Below, piece by piece: positions 8,069 through 13,925 of a stretch of 15,033 bases of DNA. A program made the translations under genes and the position numbers. Below the pieces are notes generated by a model. The model saw only the letters and a list, made by a program, of their open reading frames with translations. It was not told the origin of the DNA and made no database searches. Source of the stretch: an uncultured Clostridia bacterium (GTDB lineage Bacteria > Bacillota > Clostridia > Oscillospirales > Oscillospiraceae); the NCBI GenBank assembly GCA_946184215.1, contig CAMHER010000027.1, forward strand, positions 1 to 15,033, given 5' to 3'. The first letter of the stretch is position 1. Each line of letters opens with the position of its first letter.

Positions 8069-10345
8069 ATGAAAAAACGTTTCGTCAGCATCATTCTCGC
8101 ATTGGTCATGATCCTCAGCCTTTGCGCATGCGGAAACGCCAACGGCGCTCCCAGCGCCGAGCCGACCGCCGCCGAGGAACCGACCGAAGAAGCAGCACCC
8201 GCCGTACAGCCCGCCGAACCCGAACTGTCCGACACCGACAAACAGCTTGCCCTGATCTATTCCCAGCTTGACAAGCTCCAGCAGCAGTCTGCGGATCTGC
8301 CCTGGTACTACACCGTGACCGATCTGGATCACGACGGCTGCCTTGAGTTCATCGCTGCCGCCCAGCATCCGGCCGACCGCAGCACGAACCTGAAGATCTG
8401 GGAAGTCACCGCCGACCGCACCGCTCTGAGCGAGTGCCTCGTCAGCAAGGACCCCGAGGAGTCCTTCCCCGACATCATGACCGACAGCATGGACACCTTC
8501 CATGATCTGAAGACCGACACCTGGTACTATCTGTTCTACGACAACGTGGTGATCTCCGCCAACGACGTCTACACCAGCAAGAGCGCCTTCAACATGAAGG
8601 ACGGCGTGATCTCCTACGAGGCCTACGCGGTCGAGCATTCTCTGGTGGAGGGCGGCGTCCGCAAGGTCTCCCACACCGACGCCACCGGTCTTGATATCAC
8701 GGCCGATGAATTCAACGCCGCCGGTCTGAAGGCATTCGAAGGCACCGAGAGAAGCAACACCAGCTTCGAGTGGCTCACCGCCGAGGACGCCAAGGATCTT
8801 CACCGTCTGACCGACAGCTACGCCGTGTTCATGGGCCTGAGAAAGGCGACCGAAAAGCTGCCCGTGCCGCAGCCCGCCGCTCTCCAGGTTCCGGAAGCCG
8901 CCGCTACGCCGGCCCCCACCGCTACGCCCGCACCTACGGCCACGCCCGCTCCCACGCCCGCTCCCACGCCCAAGCCCGAGGAGCCCAAGATCATGTTCAT
9001 CACCAAGCATCCGACCAACGAGCTTGACCGCAAGACCGGCGGCACCGCGAACTTCGTCGCCTGCGCCAACGTGTTCGAATCGCTGACCTGGACCATCGTC
9101 GCGCCCGATCACGGCGAATACAGCATCAAAGACTTTATGGCCGCGCATCCCGAGATCACGGTCGAGGGTTACTACACAACCACGCTCAGCCTCAAGAACC
9201 TGACGACGGAAATGAACAACTGGGGCGCCTACTGCACCTTCACCTACAAGGGCCAGGTCCAGCGCACCAGCACCGCATACATCTACATGAGAGATGTGCC
9301 GCCCACGCCCGATCCGTCCACCGAGACCGGCTTCTTTGAGGGCCATGTGGAGGATTACGACTTCAGCACCATCACCATCAACTGCGAAGGCATCGACATG
9401 TTCACCGTCAACCTGAATATCTGCGACATCGACGGCGAACTCTACATCGGCGCTCCCGCCAAGGTCTACTGGACCGGCCGCAACGCCAGAGGCGTTGACA
9501 AGGTCACCAGCGTCTTCGTCCAGGGCAGCCATTCCGACCAGCCCGATCCGTCCACCGAGACCGGTATGTTTGAAGGCCATGTGGAAGACTACAGCTTCAG
9601 CACCATCACCATCAACTGCGAAGGCGTTGATATGTTCACCGTTGACCTCGATATCTGCGACATCGACGGCGAGCTCTACGTCGGCGCTCCCGCCAAGGTC
9701 TACTGGACCGGCCGCAACGCCAGAGGCGTTGACAAGGTCACCAGCGTCTATGTCCAGGGCGGCCATCACGAGGTCGGCCCCGAACTGGGCGCCCTGACCG
9801 GCAAGGCCTACCACGACACGGCCTTCACCGAGTACCTTGTCTTTGACGACGGCACTACCGCAACTGTCGACGGCCTCCTGTGCAACATCATCGACGGCAC
9901 GTATGTGGATGGCTGCTCCTGCACGGCCTACTTCAGCGGCACGCCCGACGCAGAGGGCATCTACCAGGTCGATATTTATGGCGTTGACATTGCTCCCGAA
10001 GAGGAAGCCGCCCCGGCCGAGGAAGCCGCTCCTGTCGAGGAAGCCGCTCCTGTCGAGGAAGCCGCTCCTGTTGAGGAAGCCGCTCCTGTTGAGGAAGCCG
10101 CTCCTGCTGAGGAAGCCGCTCCTGCCGAGGAGCCTGCTCCCGCCGAGCTCACCAAGGAAGGCAAGATCTCCCACGCCGAGGACAAGGAAGGCTATGTGAC
10201 GATCACCTTTGAAGACGGCACCACCATCACGGTCAAGGCGAGCCTGGTGGAGGGCAGCTTTGAAGACGGCAGCAAGTGCGTCATTCACTACCACGACTCT
10301 CTGAGCGAAGAGAACATCATCAAGATCGAGATTCTCCCCGCCTGA
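8069..10345 (+). CDS. Large repetitive surface lipoprotein
   Basis: 758 aa. The ATG at 8069 follows a perfect AGGAGG by 6 bp and opens a lipoprotein signal peptide with lipobox LCAC (Cys21). After a Pro/Glu/Ala linker (to about 55), residues 55-280 contain a calcium-loop-like DLDHDGCLEF (85-94) typical of VCBS/EF-like surface domains. A Pro-Thr-Ala linker (about 282-303) leads to an Ig-like domain (304-411; KHP, W-IVAPD, EMNNW), homologous to the one in the protein at 339. Two nearly identical 78-residue repeats follow (414-569; FEGHVEDY, STITINCEG, VYWTGRNARG), then a third, divergent copy (about 573-640), an EEAAPV repeat linker (645-692) and a fourth, divergent copy at the C-terminus (696-758). 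No enzymatic motif is seen; a binding or scaffold role at the cell surface is inferred. It is expressed from a TGTGA-repeat promoter, so it probably belongs to the same regulon as the GG-leader miniproteins. Confidence 0.82.
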   Translation: MKKRFVSIILALVMILSLCACGNANGAPSAEPTAAEEPTEEAAPAVQPAEPELSDTDKQLALIYSQLDKLQQQSADLPWYYTVTDLDHDGCLEFIAAAQHPADRSTNLKIWEVTADRTALSECLVSKDPEESFPDIMTDSMDTFHDLKTDTWYYLFYDNVVISANDVYTSKSAFNMKDGVISYEAYAVEHSLVEGGVRKVSHTDATGLDITADEFNAAGLKAFEGTERSNTSFEWLTAEDAKDLHRLTDSYAVFMGLRKATEKLPVPQPAALQVPEAAATPAPTATPAPTATPAPTPAPTPKPEEPKIMFITKHPTNELDRKTGGTANFVACANVFESLTWTIVAPDHGEYSIKDFMAAHPEITVEGYYTTTLSLKNLTTEMNNWGAYCTFTYKGQVQRTSTAYIYMRDVPPTPDPSTETGFFEGHVEDYDFSTITINCEGIDMFTVNLNICDIDGELYIGAPAKVYWTGRNARGVDKVTSVFVQGSHSDQPDPSTETGMFEGHVEDYSFSTITINCEGVDMFTVDLDICDIDGELYVGAPAKVYWTGRNARGVDKVTSVYVQGGHHEVGPELGALTGKAYHDTAFTEYLVFDDGTTATVDGLLCNIIDGTYVDGCSCTAYFSGTPDAEGIYQVDIYGVDIAPEEEAAPAEEAAPVEEAAPVEEAAPVEEAAPVEEAAPAEEAAPAEEPAPAELTKEGKISHAEDKEGYVTITFEDGTTITVKASLVEGSFEDGSKCVIHYHDSLSEENIIKIEILPA
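9308..9775 (+). repeat. Tandem duplication of a 234-bp (78-residue) domain
   Basis: Units 9308-9541 and 9542-9775 align base for base with few differences, both beginning CCCGATCCGTCCACCGAGAC. The near identity points to a recent duplication or conversion inside the lipoprotein gene. Two further protein-level copies downstream have diverged. Confidence 0.88.
10001..10144 (+). repeat. 18-bp tandem repeat, eight copies (EEAAPV/EEAAPA)
   Basis: Eight consecutive 18-bp units of the form GAGGAAGCCGCTCCTGTC encode E-E-A-A-P-V/A. The inner six units differ only in the last two bases, so copy number could change by slippage. It forms an extended acidic linker before the last domain. Confidence 0.92.
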
Positions 10346-10415
10346 TTAAGGCTTCGTATCTCTGGCGGCCCCGCCGTCCGGGGAACAGCGTATCGTCAAG
10401 AAAGCAGAAAAGGCG

Positions 10416-10449
10416 TGTGACAGAACTGTGACAGAGCATCTGCTATGAT
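10416..10449 (+). promoter_or_regulatory. SARP-like operator and promoter of the LysM miniprotein gene
   Basis: TGTGACA (10416-10422) and a second identical TGTGACA (10427-10433) start 11 bp apart. The -10 box TATGAT (10444-10449) follows after 10 bp and is preceded by TGC, an extended -10. No consensus -35 is present. The rest of the 143-bp gap holds a short CCCCG-CGGGG hairpin (10369-10383) without a T-run and the leader up to the GGAGGA ribosome binding site. Confidence 0.8.
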
Positions 10450-10488
10450 GAATACGCAATCAAGAAAACCGAATGGAGGAACAAGAAA

Positions 10489-10695
10489 ATGATTGAAAAG
10501 AAGATTGCCATGAACGATGAGCAGCTGGATCAGGTCACCGGAGGCACGATCCTTCCGTACCGCGTCAAGGCCGGCGACAGCCTTGCCAGCATTGCCAAGA
10601 AGTACAACGTCACGGTCGAGCAGCTGATGAAGTGGAACAACATCCAGGATCCGAACATGCTCACCATCGGCCAGCAACTGAAGATCAAATTCTGA
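10489..10695 (+). CDS. Double-glycine-leader LysM miniprotein
   Basis: 68 aa. The first 19 residues (MIEKKIAMNDEQLDQVTGG) form a classic double-glycine leader with the E-x-L-x-x-V-x-GG pattern read by C39 peptidase exporters. Cleavage after G19 would leave a 49-residue product that is almost exactly one LysM domain: YRVKAGDSLASIAKKYNV, QLMKWNN, LTIGQQLKIKF. LysM domains bind N-acetylglucosamine in peptidoglycan or chitin. There is no Sec signal peptide and no catalytic domain. The start follows GGAGGA by 8 bp and an activator-type promoter. The exporter operon upstream is the obvious secretion route. It could act as a wall-coating protein, a bacteriocin-like agent against other cells or a signal; I infer only export and wall binding. 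A hairpin and a terminator follow. Confidence 0.88.
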   Translation: MIEKKIAMNDEQLDQVTGGTILPYRVKAGDSLASIAKKYNVTVEQLMKWNNIQDPNMLTIGQQLKIKF

Positions 10696-10719
10696 TCAGA
10701 CCAACAGAAAGACGCTGAA

Positions 10720-10768
10720 GGGCACTGTGGGCGCGGGAGACGAAAGCGCTGGACGCCCCGCAGTGCCC
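10720..10768 (+). other. Strong GC-rich hairpin flanked by 10-bp direct repeats
   Basis: GGGCACTGTGGGCG (10720-10733) pairs with 10754-10768 as a 14-bp stem with one G-U wobble and one bulged C, around a 20-nt loop. No T-run follows. ACCAACAGAA occurs at 10700-10709 and again at 10779-10788, each exactly 10 bp from the stem. It could stabilise the short LysM mRNA or be a tiny inserted element. Confidence 0.55.
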
Positions 10769-10795
10769 GGAGAACAAAACCAACAGAATCTGCAC

Positions 10796-10832
10796 GGAAA
10801 CTCAGCGTCGGAAAGCCGCTGAGTTTCCTTTT
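10796..10832 (+). terminator. Rho-independent terminator after the LysM gene
   Basis: GGAAACTCAGCG (10796-10807) and CGCTGAGTTTCC (10817-10828) form a perfect 12-bp stem with a 9-nt loop, followed by TTTT. It lies between the LysM gene and the next lipoprotein gene, for which no independent promoter is apparent. Confidence 0.85.
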
Positions 10833-10844
10833 ACCGAAAGGAGA

Positions 10845-10870
10845 AAAGCCGCCTGTGCTGCAGCGGCTTT
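10845..10870 (+). promoter_or_regulatory. Hairpin just upstream of the ribosome binding site of the 821-aa lipoprotein gene
   Basis: AAAGCCGC (10845-10852) pairs with GCGGCTTT (10863-10870) around a 10-nt loop, ending 6 bp before the AGGA of the next gene. It could influence translation start or follow from the terminator as a second stem. Confidence 0.4.
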
Positions 10871-10885
10871 CAAAACAGGAAAACC

Positions 10886-13351
10886 ATGATGAACGCAAAG
10901 AAAAGACCGAAAAACACCCTGACGGAAGTGCTGACGCTTCTGCTCTGCCTCGCCCTGCTGACGGGCTGCGGCGCACAGGCGGCAAGCAATGCTGCCGAAA
11001 CGCCCGCCCTGAGCACCGGCGGGGCCGCAGGCACGGCGGGAAGCGCCGCCCCTCTCTGGCAGGCCTCCTTCCTCTCGCTGGAGGACGACAGCCTCTATGG
11101 GATGCCCGGCGCGATGTGCGCCGACGGCGAGACGCTGTACTTCACCTCCAACGGTGTCCTGGAAGACGCCACGCCCGAGGGAGTCGAGCCCGAGTGGCCG
11201 GAACAGTACCTGGTGTACGGCCCGGTGATCGTAAAGGCCGATCTGAACGGAAACCGTCAGATCGTGCCCTATAAGCCGGAGAGCCGGCTGGAGACAAGCG
11301 AGCCCAACCGCGGGATCCTTTTCGAGCAGATCTGCGCAGGCGGGGATGACACCCTTTGGGTCATCGAAAACCACTTCTGCGGCGGAGAGCAGACGCAGGA
11401 GCGCCGCTTCCTCAGCCACATCCGGACAGACGGCACGGCGCTGGGGACGATCCCGCTGGACTCTCTCTCGGCCTTCGAAGCGGACGAGATCAGCGGCGGA
11501 AGCTACACGCTGACGGCGGCCGGCATGGTCTGCGGCGAGAAGGGAGAGCTCTTTCTGGGCGTCCATGAATGGTTCTCGGGCAACGGCGGTTACAGCCAGC
11601 GCAATCACGTCGATGTGTTCGACGCGCAAAGCCTCGAGCTGAAACACACATTTCCCTTCACAGAGGAACTGATCGGTCTTGTCCGCACGGGCGACGGCGC
11701 GGTCATTTGCGCCAGCTACAGCGGTGCCTTCCCGGTCTTCCGGGTGCTGGACGCGGAAAAGAAGAGCACCGAGGAGGTCGCCGGATACGACGATTTCATC
11801 AGCAGCCTCTCCGGCAGCAGCGAGGCGGGCAAGCTCTGCTTCAGCGTCTCCGACGCCTATTACCGCCTGGATACGGAGAGCGGAGAGACGGAAAAGCTGT
11901 TCGACTGGACAGCATGCGGCGTGTCCCACCGGGAGGGGGAGAGCGTGTGCGTGCTGCCGGACGGACGCATCGCAACGATCTGTGAAGGCGCCTCCCGCGC
12001 CGAGCTTGTGATCCTCAGCCCCACAGAAGGCGCAGCGGAAGAGAAAACGGTTTTGACGATGGCGGTTTTGAATCTCCATCCCTATACCATGGATCTGGTG
12101 AGCCGTTTCAACCGCAGCAGCAGCACCTGCCGGATCGAAGTGACGGACTATGCCCAGTACAACGATTTTTCCAGCAGCGACCCGAAGGACTGGAACGCCG
12201 GCCTCACACGGCTGCAGACCGAGCTGATCGCGGGCAATGTTCCGGATATCCTGGACGTCAGCGTGCTGCCGGTCAGCCGCCTGGGCGAGAAGGGACTGCT
12301 GGAGGACCTGATCCCCTATATCGAAGCAGACCCTGAGCTGCGGCTTGACGACCTCAACGGCCACGTCCTGTCGGCCTTTGAGCAGAACGGCAAGCTCTAT
12401 CAGACCGTGAGCAACTTCTATGTTCTCACGACGGCCGGCCTCTGCGAAGCGGTAGGCGAGCAGATGGGCTGGACCTTTGAGAATTTCCGCTCGGCCTGGG
12501 AGCGTCAGCTCGCGCGGAATGAACAGAGCACGGTCTTCGATGTCTACACCACGAAGGACGACGCACTGACCTTCCTGATGTATCTTGAACTGGACAGCTA
12601 TGTGGACTGGAGCACGGGACAGTGCACTTTTGACAGCGACGGCTTCCGCAGCCTGCTGAGCTTCCTGAAGGACTTCCCGGATTCGATCAACTGGGCCTCG
12701 CTCAGCGGCACCGGCGCGGAGTTCGACCAGGACAGCCGTCTGCTCTCAGGCGAGCAGCTGCTCAAGCAGTGCAGCTTTACCTGCTTTGACGACGCCCAGT
12801 ACAACACCCTCGGCCTCCGCGGCGCACCCGTCTGCTTTGTCGGCTATCCGACGGAGCACGGCGTTGGCAGCATGTTCGCCCAGATGGGAAACACATTTGC
12901 CATCTCGTCGCGCTGCGCCGACAAGGACGCGGCCTGGCAGTTCGTGCGGGAGTTCTTCCTGCCCGCCTATCAGGAGCAGTTCAAGGGCTTCTGCTTCCCC
13001 AGCAACCGGGCGGTCTACGAGGAAATGAAGCGTGAGGCCATGGCCGAGCAGTATCGCCGCAACCCCGACGGCAGCTATCAGCTCGACGGGGACGGCAGGC
13101 GCGTGCCGGCCGATCGCGGCAGCGTGGAGAGCGGCGGCATGGTATTCCCGCTCAAGGCCGCAACAGAGGAGGATGTCCGCCTCATCGAGGAGATCATCGC
13201 CAGCACGACGCATGTGGTAAGCACCGATGAGAGCCTGAAGGAAATCATCGCCACGGGCGCGGCCGCCTATTTTGCGGGCGAGCAGGACGTGCAGACCGCC
13301 GCGGCGCAGATCCAGGGCAAGGCGGACCTCTATGTAAACGAGCAGCGCTGA
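10886..13351 (+). CDS. Lipoprotein with N-terminal propeller-like domain and extracellular solute-binding domain
   Basis: 821 aa (820 if the second ATG at 10889 is used; AGGA at 10877 serves both). The signal peptide ends in lipobox LTGC with Cys28. Residues about 50-380 are beta-rich with repeated blade-like stretches (GETLYFTSNG, DDTLWVIENH, DGRIATICEG), suggesting a beta-propeller or sensor-like domain. From about 388 on it resembles family 1 ABC solute-binding proteins: TMAVLNLHPYTMDLVSRFN, LQTELIAGNVPDIL, GLLEDLIPYIEAD, and the helical C-terminus ending QGKADLYVNEQR. This fused form is found in Bacillota without dedicated permeases, and none lies here, so a sensing or scavenging role is as likely as transport. 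Ligand unknown. It lies behind the LysM gene terminator and may be expressed by read-through from the LysM promoter. Confidence 0.8.
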   Translation: MMNAKKRPKNTLTEVLTLLLCLALLTGCGAQAASNAAETPALSTGGAAGTAGSAAPLWQASFLSLEDDSLYGMPGAMCADGETLYFTSNGVLEDATPEGVEPEWPEQYLVYGPVIVKADLNGNRQIVPYKPESRLETSEPNRGILFEQICAGGDDTLWVIENHFCGGEQTQERRFLSHIRTDGTALGTIPLDSLSAFEADEISGGSYTLTAAGMVCGEKGELFLGVHEWFSGNGGYSQRNHVDVFDAQSLELKHTFPFTEELIGLVRTGDGAVICASYSGAFPVFRVLDAEKKSTEEVAGYDDFISSLSGSSEAGKLCFSVSDAYYRLDTESGETEKLFDWTACGVSHREGESVCVLPDGRIATICEGASRAELVILSPTEGAAEEKTVLTMAVLNLHPYTMDLVSRFNRSSSTCRIEVTDYAQYNDFSSSDPKDWNAGLTRLQTELIAGNVPDILDVSVLPVSRLGEKGLLEDLIPYIEADPELRLDDLNGHVLSAFEQNGKLYQTVSNFYVLTTAGLCEAVGEQMGWTFENFRSAWERQLARNEQSTVFDVYTTKDDALTFLMYLELDSYVDWSTGQCTFDSDGFRSLLSFLKDFPDSINWASLSGTGAEFDQDSRLLSGEQLLKQCSFTCFDDAQYNTLGLRGAPVCFVGYPTEHGVGSMFAQMGNTFAISSRCADKDAAWQFVREFFLPAYQEQFKGFCFPSNRAVYEEMKREAMAEQYRRNPDGSYQLDGDGRRVPADRGSVESGGMVFPLKAATEEDVRLIEEIIASTTHVVSTDESLKEIIATGAAAYFAGEQDVQTAAAQIQGKADLYVNEQR

Positions 13352-13378
13352 AGAAAAAACGAAAAAAGTTTTCTTTTG

Positions 13379-13412
13379 TGTGATTGTTGTGTGACAAATA
13401 ATGTGCTATGAT
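13379..13412 (+). promoter_or_regulatory. SARP-like operator and promoter of the CW_7 miniprotein gene
   Basis: TGTGATT (13379-13385) and TGTGACA (13390-13396) start 11 bp apart, in an extended TTGTGTGA repeat. After 10 bp comes TATGAT (13407-13412), preceded by TGTGC as an extended -10. Spacing is identical to that at 7971 and 10416. Confidence 0.8.
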
Positions 13413-13485
13413 GTGCCTGTAAACAAGAGATGCGGAAAAAACAAAAAAACAAACCGCACTCATCATTTGAAAGGAGAATATAAAA

Positions 13486-13815
13486 ATGGAAAACAAGGTT
13501 GTTAAAATGGCAGACGAGGCTCTGAACGCAGTGGTTGGCGGCGTATCCGATCAGCTCTACGGTGTTGCGATGGATGTTATCGACGGCAAGTACGGCAACG
13601 GCGAGGCCCGTGTGAAGGCCCTCAAGGCCGCCGGCTATGACTACGAGACGGTCCAGAAGCTGGTCAACAGCATTCTCGGCGGCGGTCTCGAAGCTGTCGC
13701 AAGAGACGTCATCAACGGCAAGTACGGCAACGGCGAGGCCCGCGTGAAGGCTCTCAAGGCCGCCGGCTACGATGCTGCCAAGGTCCAGGCTCTGGTCAAC
13801 CAGATGCTCAAGTAA
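13486..13815 (+). CDS. Double-glycine-leader miniprotein with two CW_7 (Cpl-7 type) wall-binding repeats
   Basis: 109 aa. The first 19 residues (MENKVVKMADEALNAVVGG) form a double-glycine leader of the same length and pattern as in the LysM protein (nine of 19 positions identical). Cleavage after G19 leaves 90 residues made of two repeats of about 44 residues with the CW_7 hallmark VI-GKYGNGEARVKALKAAGY followed by VQ-LVN. CW_7 domains occur at the C-terminus of the Cp-7 phage lysozyme and related wall hydrolases, where they bind muropeptides. Here there is no catalytic domain. The two repeats share an identical GKYGNGEARVKALKAAGYD core. AAGGAG lies 9 bp before the ATG. Promoter and leader tie it to the exporter and regulator encoded at 1772-7921. 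A function as secreted wall-binding decoy, wall-coat protein or antimicrobial is open. Confidence 0.88.
   Translation: MENKVVKMADEALNAVVGGVSDQLYGVAMDVIDGKYGNGEARVKALKAAGYDYETVQKLVNSILGGGLEAVARDVINGKYGNGEARVKALKAAGYDAAKVQALVNQMLK
13555..13812 (+). repeat. Tandem CW_7-coding repeat, 132-bp period
   Basis: The core at 13585-13644 recurs at 13717-13776 with only scattered base changes, mostly silent. This indicates internal duplication with the protein sequence kept constant. Confidence 0.88.
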
Positions 13816-13846
13816 TCCCAGCGACGAAACGTTCAACATAGCAGCA

Positions 13847-13894
13847 CCCCCCTGGATGCGGAAGGGAAACCGCATCCAGGGGGGTTGCATTTTC
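13847..13894 (+). terminator. Rho-independent terminator after the CW_7 gene
   Basis: CCCCCCTGGATGCGG (13847-13861) and its perfect complement (13870-13884) form a 15-bp GC-rich stem with an 8-nt loop, followed by TTGCATTTTC. It separates this gene from the convergent sortase gene. Confidence 0.88.
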
Positions 13895-13925
13895 GGGAAG
13901 AGGCGAAAAACAGGCGTCTGCCTTC

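Noticed and set aside
10001..10144. CRISPR-like array
   Set aside because: Units are contiguous 18-bp coding repeats without unique spacers.
8051..10294. 747-codon minus-strand open frame opposite the repetitive lipoprotein
   Set aside because: Its composition only mirrors the plus-strand repeats (G/S/R-rich), and the plus strand has a perfect ribosome binding site, lipobox and homologous domains.
10855..11274. GTG-started frame overlapping the start of the 821-aa lipoprotein, with an upstream AAAGGAG
   Set aside because: The product is Arg/Pro/Gly-rich without any recognisable fold and lies out of frame within a well-supported gene; the AAAGGAG is part of the leader.
13351..13377. A/T inverted repeat after the 821-aa lipoprotein gene as a terminator
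   Set aside because: The arms AAGAAAA and TTTTCTT are short and contain almost no GC pairs, so the hairpin would be too weak to call.
7971..13412. TGTGA motifs as CRP/FNR half-sites
   Set aside because: CRP and FNR sites are inverted repeats (TGTGA-N6-TCACA). Here the heptamers are direct repeats with 11-bp offset and no TCACA partner at the right distance.
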